Assembly (NCBI GenBank): GCA_902544065.1
Contig: CACCAS010000003.1
Span: 130,492 to 194,491, forward strand
DNA: 64,000 nt
DNA from: an uncultured Pelagibacteraceae bacterium
GTDB taxonomy: Bacteria; Pseudomonadota; Alphaproteobacteria; Pelagibacterales; AG-422-B15
Direction of reading: 5' to 3'
The notes under the pieces were generated by a model. That model worked only from the letters and a program-made list of their open reading frames with translations, did not search any database and was not told where the DNA came from. The translations under genes were made by a program, and so were the position numbers. Positions 1-12,279 of the stretch are shown piece by piece. Position 1 is the first letter of the stretch; every line of letters begins with the position of its first letter.

Positions 1-1085
1 GTTGTTTTTCTGCTTCTGTCACCTTTATACATGCCTTCAAGCTGAGGTACTGTTACATGACTTTCATCTACAAATAATAATGAATTTTCAGGCAAGTACT
101 CAAATAATGTTGGCGGCGCTTCACCTGGTTTACGACCAGATAAATATCTCGAATAATTTTCAATTCCTGGGCAACTTCCAGTTGCTTCAATCATTTCTAG
201 ATCAAAACGCGTTCTTTCCTCTATTCGTTGAGCTTCAATTAATTTATTTTCTTTTTTAAATTCTGGAACTCTGAGTTCTAAATCTTTTCGGATTTTTTTA
301 ATTGCAGTTTGCAATGTAGGTCTTGGAGTAACATAGTGACTATTTGCATATATTTTTATCGTTTCTAGTTCATCCGTTTTTTTCCCTGTCAAGGGATCAA
401 ATTCACTTATTGTTTCGAGCTCATCGCCGAAAAGTGATAGTTTCCATGCTCTGTCTTCATAATGAGAGGGAAATATTTCTATAAGGTCTCCTCTAACTCT
501 GAAAGTGCCTCTGTGAAAATCTGTATCATTGCGAGTGTATTGAAGTGTAATAAGTTTTTGTATAATTTCATTACGTCCAATTTTTTGATTTTTTTCAAGC
601 TTTATGGTCATGGACCGATACGTTTCAACAGAGCCAATTCCATAAATACATGATACACTCGCAACAATAATAACATCCTTTCTTTCAAGCAATGACTGCG
701 TAGCCGAGTGTCGCATTCGATCAATTTGCTCATTAATCGACGCTTCTTTCTCAATATAAGTATTTGATCTTGGCACGTAAGCTTCTGGAATATAATAATC
801 GTAATACGAGACAAAATATTCAACTGCGTTATCTGGAAAAAATGATTTCATCTCACCATAAAGCTGAGCAGCTAAAGTTTTATTGGGAGCAAGAATCAAT
901 GTTGGTCTTTGAACTCTTTCAATGATTTTGGCCATAGTGAATGTTTTACCTGATCCTGTTACACCAAGTAAAACTTGCTCCATTTCATTGCCGTTAATGC
1001 TTTTCACAATTTCTTCGATTGCCTGAGGCTGGTCTCCAGCAGGGCTATATTCGGATGTGACTTTTAGTAGCTCAGTATTAGGCAT
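1..1085 (-). CDS. uvrB: UvrABC system protein B (excinuclease subunit), 3' end cut by window edge
   Basis: UvrB is the DNA-loading helicase-like subunit of nucleotide excision repair; it takes damaged DNA from UvrA and recruits UvrC. The minus strand reads open from ATG at 1085 to the window edge (about 361 codons, roughly the N-terminal half). The start MPNTELLKV leads into a Walker [11 protein letters not shown] at residues 41-50, [10 protein letters not shown] just after it, and the [12 protein letters not shown] beta-hairpin near residue 95 that clamps DNA. The visible end reads [17 protein letters not shown] then [10 protein letters not shown], a very conserved UvrB stretch. It is divergent from the aminotransferase gene. 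The frame is intact as far as it can be seen. Confidence 0.96.
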   Translation of the reverse strand, partial: MPNTELLKVTSEYSPAGDQPQAIEEIVKSINGNEMEQVLLGVTGSGKTFTMAKIIERVQRPTLILAPNKTLAAQLYGEMKSFFPDNAVEYFVSYYDYYIPEAYVPRSNTYIEKEASINEQIDRMRHSATQSLLERKDVIIVASVSCIYGIGSVETYRSMTIKLEKNQKIGRNEIIQKLITLQYTRNDTDFHRGTFRVRGDLIEIFPSHYEDRAWKLSLFGDELETISEFDPLTGKKTDELETIKIYANSHYVTPRPTLQTAIKKIRKDLELRVPEFKKENKLIEAQRIEERTRFDLEMIEATGSCPGIENYSRYLSGRKPGEAPPTLFEYLPENSLLFVDESHVTVPQLEGMYKGDRSRKT

Positions 1086-1136
1086 TAATTATGTATTTTT
1101 TCAATTTTAGTTGAGTATACTTAATTTCTAATATAA

Positions 1137-2378
<1,242 letters not shown>

Positions 2379-2379
2379 T

Positions 2380-3312
2380 TTAAGATTTCTCTGCTAGAAA
2401 CTTTTCTGCCTCAAGCGCAGCCATGCATCCCATGCCAGCTGCGGTCACAGCTTGACGATAAGTTTTATCCTTTACATCACCAGCAGCATAAACACCGTTA
2501 ACATTTGTTAGAGTTGAGTCAGGTTTTGTAATAATGTAGCCTTCATTATCCATCTCAACTTGATTTCTGAAGATTTGTGTAGCAGGATCATGTCCTATTG
2601 CTATAAACACTCCCTCTAATTCAATATCTTTTGTTTCGTTAGTCTTTACATTTTTGACTTTAATACCTTTTACATTGAGAGGATCTTCATCACCTAGAAT
2701 ATCTTGCAGTTGATGGTCCCAAATACATTTAATTTTTTCATTATTAAAAAGTCTATCTTGAAGTATTTTTTCAGCTCTTAATTCATCTCTTCGGTGTATT
2801 AAATAAACTGTCGAAGCAAAATTAGTTAAATACAAGGCTTCTTCTACAGCTGAATTACCGCCGCCAATAACAGCAACTTTTTTTTCTTTAAAGAAAAAGC
2901 CATCACATGTAGCGCAAGCAGAAACTCCATATCCTTGAAATTTTTTTTCAGACTCAAGACCTAACCACCTTGCTTGAGCTCCTGTCGAAATGATTACTGA
3001 GTCGGCAGTATAAGTCTTACCAGACTCACTTATGGCCTTAAATGGCGTTGATTTAAAATCTACACTTTCAATAATGTCACTAATAATTTTTGTCCCAACA
3101 TTCTTTGCTTGGGCTTCCATTTGTTCCATAAGCCAAGGACCTTGAATTACATCTCCATAACCAGGATAATTTTCTACATCAGTTGTTATTGTTAATTGAC
3201 CTCCTGGTTGAATTCCCTGCACAAGAGTAGGTTGAAGCATAGCGCGCGCAGCATAGATAGCGGCTGTATATCCTGCAGGTCCTGAACCAATTATGAGAAC
3301 TTTTGAATGCAT
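2380..3312 (-). CDS. trxB: Thioredoxin-disulfide reductase
   Basis: A cytoplasmic FAD/NADPH flavoenzyme that keeps thioredoxin reduced. The 310 residues match the low-molecular-weight bacterial TrxB length. Seen: N-terminal FAD-binding GSGPAGYTAAIYAARA, the redox-active C133-A-T-C136 followed by DGFFF, the NADPH-binding GGGNSAVEEALYL, and the C-terminal AAGDVKDKTYRQAVTAAG that contacts FAD. It is a single gene, divergent from the ELM1-like gene and tail-to-tail with the aminotransferase. No thioredoxin gene lies in the window. Confidence 0.96.
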   Translation of the reverse strand: MHSKVLIIGSGPAGYTAAIYAARAMLQPTLVQGIQPGGQLTITTDVENYPGYGDVIQGPWLMEQMEAQAKNVGTKIISDIIESVDFKSTPFKAISESGKTYTADSVIISTGAQARWLGLESEKKFQGYGVSACATCDGFFFKEKKVAVIGGGNSAVEEALYLTNFASTVYLIHRRDELRAEKILQDRLFNNEKIKCIWDHQLQDILGDEDPLNVKGIKVKNVKTNETKDIELEGVFIAIGHDPATQIFRNQVEMDNEGYIITKPDSTLTNVNGVYAAGDVKDKTYRQAVTAAGMGCMAALEAEKFLAEKS

Positions 3313-3388
3313 TTGGCTTTTAGTATAATCTATATATTATCAAACTAATTAAAAGAATATTTATATTCAAATTCTAAATAATATCTAA

Positions 3389-4360
3389 ATGAATAATTTC
3401 AAGACTAATAAGTTAGCATGGTGTTTAACTGATGGCTCAGCTGGTATGATAAGTCAAGTCAGAGGTCTTGCCGAAGCACTTAATGTAAATTATAAACTGA
3501 AAGTGGTAAAACTTAATTTCCCATGGAATAAGTTGCCAGTTAATTTTTTACCATTGTCACCTATGATGTTTAAGAATTCAAGTGACTTCAATTTAGACTC
3601 AAAAGTTCCAGATATATTGATTTCGTGCGGTAAAAGAAGTATCTATGCTTCACTGTTCATTAAAAAAAAATCTATTAAACGGGTATTCTCTATCCATATT
3701 CAAAATCCAAGAGTAAATACAAACAATTTTGACATTGTTGTTGCCCCGTCTCACGACAATGTGGTTGGACACAATGTCATCACCACTGATCTTGCAATAA
3801 ATCACATAACACCAAAACTACTTGATGAGCATGCAGAAAGATTGAAGGACAGCTTTGGATCAATTCAAAAACCAATTTGTACAGTTTTTATTGGTGGTAA
3901 AAGCAGAAATTACAAATTTGATCAATCAAATGTTATCGAATTAGCAAAGTCTCTAGACAAAGTGATGAATAATAATAATGTCCAAATGTTCATTGTTTTT
4001 TCAAGAAGAACAGACGAATTTATAAAAGAATATTTAAAAAAGAAATACTCAGAACAAAATATTGTTTGGGAAGGAAAAGAGAATCCTTACTTAGCTCTTA
4101 TGCATTACTCAAAATACCTAATTTGCACTTCAGACTCTGTTTCAATCATATCTGAGTCTGTATCCGCAAAAAAACCAGTTTTTATATATAAGTTACCAAG
4201 CTCAAAAAGATATAATCGAATTGAAAGCTTCTTATCAACTTTAGTCAAAAAAAACTATGTAAAAATATTAACAGATAAATTAGAGGATTATTCAAATTCT
4301 TACACGAACGAAACTATGGAAGTAGCCAGAACAATTAATGAGAGCTATAATAAACAATAA
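3389..4360 (+). CDS. Mitochondrial-fission ELM1-like protein (DUF1022 family)
   Basis: A 323-residue protein of the ELM1/DUF1022 family, common in alphaproteobacteria and related to the plant mitochondrial fission factor ELM1; the bacterial biochemical role is not established. Seen: the family opening LAWCLTDGSAGMISQVRGLA, ISCGKRS, SIHIQNPR, APSHDNV followed by the N-x-I-T segment, and a C-terminal glycosyltransferase-like half with TSDSVSIISESVSAKKPVF. That half suggests a GT-B-like fold, which is inference. The stop overlaps the next start by 1 nt (TAATG), so it is probably co-translated with the 2OG oxygenase. Confidence 0.85.
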   Translation: MNNFKTNKLAWCLTDGSAGMISQVRGLAEALNVNYKLKVVKLNFPWNKLPVNFLPLSPMMFKNSSDFNLDSKVPDILISCGKRSIYASLFIKKKSIKRVFSIHIQNPRVNTNNFDIVVAPSHDNVVGHNVITTDLAINHITPKLLDEHAERLKDSFGSIQKPICTVFIGGKSRNYKFDQSNVIELAKSLDKVMNNNNVQMFIVFSRRTDEFIKEYLKKKYSEQNIVWEGKENPYLALMHYSKYLICTSDSVSIISESVSAKKPVFIYKLPSSKRYNRIESFLSTLVKKNYVKILTDKLEDYSNSYTNETMEVARTINESYNKQ

Positions 4361-4986
4361 TGTCATTAGTTAATGCACTTAGAAATAATTTAAATCATTT
4401 CAAAGAACCGTTTAGTCACTGGACATTGGAAAATCCTTTGTCAGAAAGTTCCATAGATGAGGTCTATAGCATAGAATTTCCAGAAGGTGATGTGATATTT
4501 GACGGTACTAGAGCAGGTGACAAAAATGGAAAAGACCTATTAAGTAAATTAAGGGTTTTTATTACAAAAGAAAATTCCTCTGATTATCCTGAATTGTACA
4601 AGCTTGTAAAAGAGATGCAATCAGATGAGTGTACTGATTTAATTTCAAAAATGATTAATAGAAATCTAGCAAATTCCTTTGTAAGGGTTGAAGTCATTGC
4701 TGATAAAAATGGTTTTTGGCTTGAACCTCACTGCGACATAAAAGAAAAATTAATGTCGTCAATTTTATTTGTTAATCGGTTTGGAGAAAATGAAAATCTT
4801 GGAACTGATTTTTATACTCCTGATCTTAAGGTTGCAAAGACCTTACCTTATAGAAATAATTTTGGGTATATTTTTACTTCAGAAAAAGACTCATGGCATG
4901 GATTGGAAAAAAAACGTATCAAAAATGAAAGACGATGTTTACAATTAAATTATGTAACATTTGAAACAGACTGGCCCGTATATTGA
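4360..4986 (+). CDS. 2-oxoglutarate/Fe(II)-dependent oxygenase family protein
   Basis: A 208-residue member of the prolyl-4-hydroxylase-like 2OG-Fe(II) oxygenases. The likely iron triad is visible as HCDIKEK (H-x-D) near residue 125 and a distal histidine in SWHGLEKKRI, with the following arginine run (KNERRCLQLNY) a candidate for 2-oxoglutarate binding. The substrate is unknown. It is joined by 1-nt overlaps to the ELM1-like gene before it and the Lrp-family gene after it (TGATG), so the three probably form one operon. Confidence 0.75.
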   Translation: MSLVNALRNNLNHFKEPFSHWTLENPLSESSIDEVYSIEFPEGDVIFDGTRAGDKNGKDLLSKLRVFITKENSSDYPELYKLVKEMQSDECTDLISKMINRNLANSFVRVEVIADKNGFWLEPHCDIKEKLMSSILFVNRFGENENLGTDFYTPDLKVAKTLPYRNNFGYIFTSEKDSWHGLEKKRIKNERRCLQLNYVTFETDWPVY

Positions 4987-5456
4987 TGGTAAAAAAAACG
5001 CTTGATAGTGTAGATTTAAAAATACTAAGAATACTTCAAGATGAGGGAAGAATATCAAATCTAGATCTTTCAAAAAAAATTAGCATGTCACCGCCTCCTA
5101 CCCTTAGAAGAGTGCGTGACTTAGAAGACAACGGCTATATTGATGGATTTAGAGCTAACCTTGATCCAACAAAATTAGGATATGACTTAACAGCATGGAT
5201 TTTTATTAGTCTAAAGAACCAGAATGAGGAGAGCTTGAGTGCTTTTGAAAAACAGATTTGGGGATGGGAAGCTATAAGAGAGTGTTTTATGCTTAATGGT
5301 GAAATTGATTTTATTTTAAAATGTGTTGTTAAAAATATGAATGAATTTAATGATTTTTTGACACAAAACATCACACCCAATGAAAATATCTCAAGTGTTA
5401 AAACAGCATTTGTAATAAAGAATACAAAAAAACTAGGCAATGTGCCTTTAGACTAG
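4986..5456 (+). CDS. Lrp/AsnC family transcriptional regulator
   Basis: A 156-residue regulator with the Lrp/AsnC layout: an N-terminal winged helix-turn-helix ([20 protein letters not shown], then [20 protein letters not shown]) and a C-terminal RAM ligand-binding domain ([20 protein letters not shown]). The ATG at 4986 overlaps the preceding stop as TGATG; a TTG one codon earlier is possible. The ligand is not recognisable. The gene ends in a CTAG palindrome at 5453-5456 that also supplies the carB stop on the other strand. Confidence 0.9.
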   Translation: MVKKTLDSVDLKILRILQDEGRISNLDLSKKISMSPPPTLRRVRDLEDNGYIDGFRANLDPTKLGYDLTAWIFISLKNQNEESLSAFEKQIWGWEAIRECFMLNGEIDFILKCVVKNMNEFNDFLTQNITPNENISSVKTAFVIKNTKKLGNVPLD

Positions 5457-8400
5457 TGAAAGCTTGTAATTTGATTAACTTCAAGATCGTTGTTACGTAA
5501 TTCTTTAATTGAATTTATGGCTGCTCTTGCCCCTGAAATTGTGAGGAAGTAGGGAAGACTTTTCATTAATGCTGTTCTTCTTACACTAAAAGAGTCATTT
5601 ATAGATTTTCTGCCTTCTGTTGTGTTAATCAGTATATCTATTTTCTCATCTAATAAATCTTCAACAATGTGAGGTGAACCTTGGGATACTTTATTAATTT
5701 TACTCACCTTAATACCTTGATCTATCAAATATGAAGCTGTGCCATGCGTAGCCTTTATTTTAAATCCAAGTTTTTGAAATGACCTAACAATAGGTACTAT
5801 TTTTGACTTATCAGAATTTTTTACAGATACAAATAAATTACCTTTTTTTGGAAGAGGATTTGACGAAGCTAATTGGCATTTAATAAATGCTGCCTCAAAT
5901 GACTTATCAATTGCCATGACTTCTCCTGTTGACTTCATCTCAGGACCTAATATTGTATCTACATTTGGAAATCTTTTGAAAGGGAAGACTGGTTCCTTAA
6001 TCGAAATACATTCTTTCTTACTTTCTTTAAAATCTTTTTTATTTAACTTCTTACCCATTGCAACATTTAGAGCAATCTTAACAACAGGATTTCCTGTTGC
6101 CTTTGCAACAAAAGGAACTGTTCTACTACTTCTAGGGTTAACTTCTAAAAGGAATATATTATTGTTTTGTATGGCAAATTGAATATTTAAAAGCCCTTTT
6201 ACGTTAAGGGCCATTGCGAGTTTTTTTGTTTGCTTCTCAATATCTTTTATAATTTTTTCTGATAATGAGTATGGAGGTAGTGTGCAGGTTGAGTCGCCTG
6301 AATGTATTCCTGCCTCCTCAATGTGTTCCATAATTCCTGCAATAATTACTTTTTTTCCATCAGATATGGCGTCAACATCAACCTCAATTGAGTCTTTCAA
6401 GTAATGATCTATCAATACTGGACTATCGCCAGATACAATTACCGCTTCTTTAAAATATTTCTTGAGCTCATCTTTGTTATGAACAATTTCCATTGCCCTT
6501 CCACCCAAAACATATGATGGCCGAATAACAGCAGGGAATCCAATTTTATTAATCACCTCGAAAGCTTGCTTTTCTGAAAAGGCTATGCCATTTGCGGGTT
6601 GTAAGAGATTTAAGTCTTCTGAGATCTTTTTAAACTTCTCTCTATCTTCAGCAGCGTCAATAGACTCCTTTGATGTTCCAAGAATTGGAATTTTCATTTT
6701 CTTTAAAAATGATGCAAGTTTAAGAGGGGTTTGACCTCCAAACTGTACGATGACACCAAGCAATTTACCCTTAGTTTTTTCTTTTAATATTATGTCGTAA
6801 ACATTCTCTTCAGCGAGCGGCTCAAAATACAGTCTATCGCTTGTATCAGGGTCTGTTGATACGGTCTCAGGATTACAATTTATCATAATTGTTTCATATT
6901 TAAGTTCTTTAAGTGCAAAAGATGCGTGACAACAACAATAGTCAAATTCAACTCCTTGACCAATTCTGTTTGGACCACTTCCTAATATTATTACTTTCTT
7001 CTTTCTTGATGGATTTGACTCACAGGTATCTACATTAGAATAATTTTTTGAATATGTTGAATACATGTAAGGAGTCATTGATTTAAATTCGGCTGCACAA
7101 GTATCAATTCTTTTAAAATCTGGGAATATTTTATTTTTTTTCCTTAAGTCAAATACTCTTTCCTCAGTCAATCCACATAGTTGAGATATTTTTTTATCAG
7201 AAAACCCTAATGCTTTTATTTTTAAAATTTCCTCAGGTTTTTTTGGGAACCCTTTTGATTTAAGTTCAATCTCTTTATCTACAATTCCCTTGATTTGCTC
7301 AATGAACCATTTATCAACTTTTGAAGCATTATGAATATCTGTAACTGAATTACCGAAACGCAAAGCTTGCGCAATTAGTAAGAGACGATCTGCTAAAGGT
7401 TTCTTAAGTTCACTGATTATATTTTTTTTGTTTAGTTTTTTATTATTTATATTTATTTTTACTTCATCAAGCCCATCCAATCCAACTTCAAGAGATCTCA
7501 TCGCTTTTTGAAGTGACTCGGGAAATGATCTGCCTATAGCCATGACCTCACCAACGGATTTCATGGAACTAGAAAGAAGCGGTTGTGTAAGTTGGAATTT
7601 TTCAAAAGTAAATCTTGGAATTTTTGTTACAACATAGTCAATTGTTGGTTCAAAGGAGGCAGGAGTTACTTTTGTAATTTCATTTCTTAATTCATCCAAT
7701 GTATATCCTACTGCAAGCTTAGCAGCAATTTTGGCAATTGGAAATCCTGTGGCTTTAGAAGCTAATGCTGATGATCTTGATACTCTAGGGTTCATTTCAA
7801 TGATAACGAGACGACCATTTTTTGGATTTACTGCAAATTGAACATTTGAACCACCAGTTTCAACTCCAATTTCTCTCAAACAAGCTATGGAGGCATTCCT
7901 CATAATTTGAAATTCTTTATCTGTTAATGTTAGCGCAGGAGCAATAGTAATCGAGTCGCCTGTATGAATTCCCATTGGATCTATATTTTCAATTGAGCAA
8001 ATAATTATACAATTATCATTTCTATCTCTGACAACTTCCATTTCATATTCTTTCCAACCAGCAACAGACTCTTCAATTAAAATTTCATTAATGGGAGAAC
8101 TGTAAAGCCCTGAATTAGCTATTTCGTCAAATTGCTTTTCAGTTGTTGCTATTCCCCCTCCCGTACCTCCTAAAGTAAAAGAAGGTCTAATAATTACGGG
8201 AAGTCCAATTTTTTTTAGTGCTTTCTTTGCATCTTTAAAGTTTCTAGCTATCTCTGCTCGAGGACATTCAAGACCTATCTTTATCATTGCCTTGTAAAAC
8301 CTCTCTCTCTCTTCAGCTTTTTTTATTGCTCTAAGATTTGCTCCTATGAGTTCAACATTATATTTTTTAAGTGTGCCATTATTAGAAAGAGCTATAGCAA

Positions 8401-8692
8401 TATTTAATGCCGTCTGCCCACCCATAGTAGGCAACATCACATCTGGTTTTTCTTTGGCTATTATCTTTGTTACAATTTCGGGTGTAATTGGTTCAATATA
8501 AACTGAATCAGCTGTATCAGGGTCAGTCATAATAGTAGCGGGATTAGAATTTATTAAAATTACTCTATACCCCTCCTCTCTTAATGCTTTACAGGCCTGC
8601 GTGCCTGAATAATCAAATTCACACGCTTGCCCTATAATGATTGGTCCAGCGCCTACCACCAGTATTGAATTAATATCATTTCTTTTAGGCAT
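5453..8692 (-). CDS. carB: Carbamoyl-phosphate synthase large subunit
   Basis: CarB uses ammonia delivered by CarA, bicarbonate and two ATP to make carbamoyl phosphate for pyrimidines and arginine. The 1079 residues are full length for the duplicated enzyme: synthetase half 1 opens with [21 protein letters not shown], half 2 repeats this near residue 560 ([21 protein letters not shown]). ATP-grasp signatures [16 protein letters not shown] and [16 protein letters not shown] are present, and a C-terminal MGS-like regulatory domain ([19 protein letters not shown]) is retained. It overlaps carA by 8 nt, so the two are translated as a pair, and it overlaps the convergent Lrp gene by 4 nt. Confidence 0.98.
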   Translation of the reverse strand: MPKRNDINSILVVGAGPIIIGQACEFDYSGTQACKALREEGYRVILINSNPATIMTDPDTADSVYIEPITPEIVTKIIAKEKPDVMLPTMGGQTALNIAIALSNNGTLKKYNVELIGANLRAIKKAEERERFYKAMIKIGLECPRAEIARNFKDAKKALKKIGLPVIIRPSFTLGGTGGGIATTEKQFDEIANSGLYSSPINEILIEESVAGWKEYEMEVVRDRNDNCIIICSIENIDPMGIHTGDSITIAPALTLTDKEFQIMRNASIACLREIGVETGGSNVQFAVNPKNGRLVIIEMNPRVSRSSALASKATGFPIAKIAAKLAVGYTLDELRNEITKVTPASFEPTIDYVVTKIPRFTFEKFQLTQPLLSSSMKSVGEVMAIGRSFPESLQKAMRSLEVGLDGLDEVKININNKKLNKKNIISELKKPLADRLLLIAQALRFGNSVTDIHNASKVDKWFIEQIKGIVDKEIELKSKGFPKKPEEILKIKALGFSDKKISQLCGLTEERVFDLRKKNKIFPDFKRIDTCAAEFKSMTPYMYSTYSKNYSNVDTCESNPSRKKKVIILGSGPNRIGQGVEFDYCCCHASFALKELKYETIMINCNPETVSTDPDTSDRLYFEPLAEENVYDIILKEKTKGKLLGVIVQFGGQTPLKLASFLKKMKIPILGTSKESIDAAEDREKFKKISEDLNLLQPANGIAFSEKQAFEVINKIGFPAVIRPSYVLGGRAMEIVHNKDELKKYFKEAVIVSGDSPVLIDHYLKDSIEVDVDAISDGKKVIIAGIMEHIEEAGIHSGDSTCTLPPYSLSEKIIKDIEKQTKKLAMALNVKGLLNIQFAIQNNNIFLLEVNPRSSRTVPFVAKATGNPVVKIALNVAMGKKLNKKDFKESKKECISIKEPVFPFKRFPNVDTILGPEMKSTGEVMAIDKSFEAAFIKCQLASSNPLPKKGNLFVSVKNSDKSKIVPIVRSFQKLGFKIKATHGTASYLIDQGIKVSKINKVSQGSPHIVEDLLDEKIDILINTTEGRKSINDSFSVRRTALMKSLPYFLTISGARAAINSIKELRNNDLEVNQITSFH

Positions 8693-9836
8693 TACTATTA
8701 ATCATCCTTTTAAATTTTTGAAAAAGATACTGGCTGTCATGAGGTCCAGGACTTGCTTCAGGATGGTATTGGACTGCAAAAATTTTTTTATTTTTGTGCT
8801 CTATACCCTCAACACTTCCATCAAATAAAGATTTATGAGTAATCTTTACATTTTTAGGAATAGACTTTTCAGTAACTACAAAACCATGGTTTTGAGATGT
8901 AATCTCTACTTTATTATTTTCTAAATTCTGAACAGGGTGATTAGCTCCTCGATGACCTTGAAACATTTTTTTTGTCTTAGCGCCAAGCGCAAGAGATATC
9001 AATTGGTGTCCTAGACAGATCCCAAAGATAGGAATCTTTTGATGAATTAAATCTTTTATGGTTTGTATAGCATATTTACCCGTAGCTTTAGGATCCCCAG
9101 GACCATTTGATAAAAAAATCCCATTAGGCTTATATTTTAAAATTTCTCCTGATGCAGTATTTGCAGGAACAACAATTACGTTTATATTTAATTCAAGTAA
9201 ACAATTTAAGATATTTTGTTTCATGCCATAATCGATAGCCACTATGTTTAATTTTGACTCTATCTTACTTTTAAATTTCTGAATTTTTTTGCGTGTTACC
9301 TCAATTGCAAGATCAAGATTATTAAGCCCCTGCCATTTTTTTACTTCTGAAAGAAATTTTTTCTCATGATCTTTATTTACAAGTTTTTTGATGATACCTC
9401 CTTTTGGGGCGCCCTTTGATCTTATTCTATTGGTAATCGATCTTGTATCTATATTGCATAGTCCAGGAATTCCTTTTTTTTTAAGCCATGTATCTAAATG
9501 CTGTATAGATCTAAAGTTAGATGGATCAGAAATATCACAATTAATTATTATACCTTTTGCATAACAAATTGATGATTCGTTATCTTGAAAATTTGTGCCA
9601 ACATTTCCAATATGAGGAAACGTAAAACTAATTATTTGGCCTGCGTATGATGGATCAGTAATAATTTCTTGATAACCGGTCATTGATGTATTGAAGCAAA
9701 CTTCTCCAATAACATTAACATTTGATCCGATTTTAATGCCTTTGAAAGAAGTTCCGTCCTCAAGAATAAGCTGTCCTAAAATAGGTTTAGATCGAGCGGA
9801 TATGCGATCTTCTCTCAACCTATTCCTCTTTGACAT
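8685..9836 (-). CDS. carA: Carbamoyl-phosphate synthase small subunit (glutaminase)
   Basis: CarA hydrolyses glutamine and channels ammonia to CarB. 383 residues. Seen: the N-terminal CPSase domain ([30 protein letters not shown]) and a class I glutamine amidotransferase domain with the catalytic cysteine in [15 protein letters not shown] and the His-Glu pair in [13 protein letters not shown]. It is head-to-head with yqeY across about 130 bp, which should hold both promoters. I see no leader peptide or attenuator hairpin there. Confidence 0.97.
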   Translation of the reverse strand: MSKRNRLREDRISARSKPILGQLILEDGTSFKGIKIGSNVNVIGEVCFNTSMTGYQEIITDPSYAGQIISFTFPHIGNVGTNFQDNESSICYAKGIIINCDISDPSNFRSIQHLDTWLKKKGIPGLCNIDTRSITNRIRSKGAPKGGIIKKLVNKDHEKKFLSEVKKWQGLNNLDLAIEVTRKKIQKFKSKIESKLNIVAIDYGMKQNILNCLLELNINVIVVPANTASGEILKYKPNGIFLSNGPGDPKATGKYAIQTIKDLIHQKIPIFGICLGHQLISLALGAKTKKMFQGHRGANHPVQNLENNKVEITSQNHGFVVTEKSIPKNVKITHKSLFDGSVEGIEHKNKKIFAVQYHPEASPGPHDSQYLFQKFKRMINSNA

Positions 9837-9965
9837 ATATGTGATTCTGTATTTATTGGAATTTAAGGCAAAAGAATGCCCGATGCAATAGTAAGATAAT
9901 AAAATATTATTTTAACTTTTATTGATACTTAAGATTAGTTGATGTATTTTTCTTATTCGTCTCGC

Positions 9966-10421
9966 ATGAAAGATATAATCACAAATGAATTGTCAAAGTC
10001 ACTGAAAAATGGTGATAAAGAGAGAATTCATACATTAAGGTTAATAATAGCGGCAATAAAAGATAAAGAGATTGCGAGCCGCTCCTCAGGAGAAGACTCC
10101 GAGATATTAGAAGAGACAGTAATACAACTTTTAAAAAAAATGGTGAAGCAACGAAATGATTCGATCGAAATGTTCGAAAAAGCAGGTCGGACTGAGCTAG
10201 CAGAAAATGAGAAATTAGAAATTACAATTATCAATGAGTTTTTACCAAAACAGTTAAGTGAAGAAGAAACAGCTATATTATGTGATAAGGCAATCAATGC
10301 AACAGAAGCCTCAAACCTAAAAGAAATCGGTAAAGTAATAAAATACCTAAAAGATAACAGTTCTTCTTCATTAGATATGTCAATTGCAAGTAAAATAATA
10401 AAGGAAAAGCTGCAAAATTAG
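9966..10421 (+). CDS. GatB/YqeY domain-containing protein
   Basis: A 151-residue YqeY-type protein, which corresponds to the tRNA-binding tail domain of GatB; the free-standing form has no settled function but is thought to relate to tRNA-dependent amidation. Seen: LSKSLKNGDKERIHTLRLI, QLLKKMVKQRNDSIEMFEKAGR, NEKLEITIINEFLPKQLSE, all typical of the family. I chose ATG 9966 (MKDIITNEL) because family members start there; the frame is open upstream to 9939. It lies just before dnaG and rpoD, an arrangement common in alphaproteobacteria. Confidence 0.9.
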   Translation: MKDIITNELSKSLKNGDKERIHTLRLIIAAIKDKEIASRSSGEDSEILEETVIQLLKKMVKQRNDSIEMFEKAGRTELAENEKLEITIINEFLPKQLSEEETAILCDKAINATEASNLKEIGKVIKYLKDNSSSSLDMSIASKIIKEKLQN

Positions 10422-10471
10422 TTGTAATTTGCTAACTATTTTTTCCTGTAATTAGGTACTATACTTTGTTG

Positions 10472-12274
10472 ATGCCCAGATACTCAAAAGAATTTATTGC
10501 AGAAATCAAGTCAAGACTCAAAGTCTCCGAGGTTGTTGGTAAATTTGTAAAGTTAACCCAGCGTGGTAACGAATTTGTTGGTTTAAGTCCATTTAAGAAT
10601 GAAAAGACTCCGTCATTTACAGTTAATGACGATAAAGAGTTTTTTCATTGCTTTAGTAGCGCCGAACATGGAGATATATTTTCATTTCTTATGAAGCATA
10701 AAAATATGTCTTATCCAGATTCAATTGAATATCTTGCAAAGCAAGCAGGTCTAAATCTTGAGTCTGGAGTTATAAAAGACGCTAACTATAGTGAAAATAA
10801 TTATTCGAATTTAAAAAACATTATGCTCGAGGTCAATAAATTTTATTCATCAATGTTGAAACAAAATGAGGGAATTAAGAGATATTTGGAGACAAGAAAA
10901 GTTAATAATGAAATGTGTAAAAAATTTGATTTAGGGTATTCTGGATCTCAAAGTAATCAACTTTATCTTTATTTGAAGAAAAGTGGATTAAATATCAACG
11001 ATGCTTTGTTATTAGGACTTATTAAAAAATCAAAACATAAAGAAGATGATTATTATGATTTTTTTAGAAATAGACTTATGTTTCCAATTAAAGATTATAA
11101 ATCAAACTTAATTGCTTTTGGAGGAAGGGCTATAGATAATTCAAATATTAAATATATAAATTCCTCTGATAGTCCAATTTTTAAAAAAAGTTTAAATTTA
11201 TTTAATCTAAATCTCGCAATTGAAGAAAATAGAAGGGTTGAAAATTTGATTATAGTTGAAGGCTATATGGATGTAATATCTTTATATCAGAATAACTTTA
11301 AAACCACAGTTGCTCCTCTAGGCACTGCTCTTACTAATTATCAATTACAAAGAGCCTGGAAAGTGTGCAATAGTCCTATTATTATTTTTGATGGCGATGA
11401 GGCTGGACAAAAAGCGGCAGAGCGTGCTGCATTTTTAGCTTTAAGTAATATATCCCCAGATTTATCATTAAGATTTTGTATAATGCCAAGAGATTATGAT
11501 CCAGACGATTTTTTATTAAGAAATGGTCCAATGGAATTTAGAAAAATTTTGGACAATTCCTATTCTTTGTCAGAGTTTATTTGGAAAGTAGAATTAGAAA
11601 AACAGGACATTTCAACACCTGAAAAAAAAGCTGGATTTGAAAAGAGAATTAGGACAGTCATAGGCAAAATTGATAACCAAATTGTAAGAGATTACTATGT
11701 TAAGTATTTTAATGATAAAATTAATATAATAAAAAGATCTCAATATCAAATTAACAATAAATATTCACGTTATGTTGACAACAAAATCTCAAAGGAGATT
11801 TATGATAGTGAAAGGGTCAATCAATCAACTCATGACTCAATCATTAGAGAAAAAATAATATTAATGACCGTCATTGAGAATCCATATCTTCTAACTAAGT
11901 ATATGGAGGAATTTGGAAGAATAGGATTCTACGACCTTAAATTGTCTGAATTAGTGTCACATATCATAGAATTTGGCACATTAAATTCTGATAAAGACCT
12001 TGAAAAATTTGACTTTAAGTCATATCTATTAAAAAAAGGTTATAATCAGGAAATCACAAGTATATATTTATCAAATTTGATTATAACTTATAAATCGGTC
12101 ATTAAGAATGATCCAAAGGTAGTTGAAACTAGTTTCTTAGGACTGCTTGAATTGCATGACCAATTGCTTAACAAACAAGATCTCTCACAAGCCTTTAAAG
12201 ACTTAGAAGAAAATAATGATCAAAAAAGCTATGAAAAATTTTTAAGAATAAAAAAAGAAAGCTTGAATAAATAG
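10472..12274 (+). CDS. dnaG: DNA primase
   Basis: DnaG lays RNA primers for replication. 600 residues from ATG 10472. The CHC2-type N-terminal domain is present, but three of its four zinc ligands are replaced: the usual C-P-F-H is S39-P-F-K42 and the usual C-F-G-C is C60-F-S-S63, so it probably binds no zinc. The TOPRIM catalytic core is intact ([13 protein letters not shown] with its glutamate, then [16 protein letters not shown] with the D-x-D pair). The C-terminal third, which docks on DnaB, is divergent. It is followed 5 nt later by rpoD, the classic macromolecular synthesis operon order minus rpsU. Confidence 0.96.
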   Translation: MPRYSKEFIAEIKSRLKVSEVVGKFVKLTQRGNEFVGLSPFKNEKTPSFTVNDDKEFFHCFSSAEHGDIFSFLMKHKNMSYPDSIEYLAKQAGLNLESGVIKDANYSENNYSNLKNIMLEVNKFYSSMLKQNEGIKRYLETRKVNNEMCKKFDLGYSGSQSNQLYLYLKKSGLNINDALLLGLIKKSKHKEDDYYDFFRNRLMFPIKDYKSNLIAFGGRAIDNSNIKYINSSDSPIFKKSLNLFNLNLAIEENRRVENLIIVEGYMDVISLYQNNFKTTVAPLGTALTNYQLQRAWKVCNSPIIIFDGDEAGQKAAERAAFLALSNISPDLSLRFCIMPRDYDPDDFLLRNGPMEFRKILDNSYSLSEFIWKVELEKQDISTPEKKAGFEKRIRTVIGKIDNQIVRDYYVKYFNDKINIIKRSQYQINNKYSRYVDNKISKEIYDSERVNQSTHDSIIREKIILMTVIENPYLLTKYMEEFGRIGFYDLKLSELVSHIIEFGTLNSDKDLEKFDFKSYLLKKGYNQEITSIYLSNLIITYKSVIKNDPKVVETSFLGLLELHDQLLNKQDLSQAFKDLEENNDQKSYEKFLRIKKESLNK

Positions 12275-12279
12275 TTACA

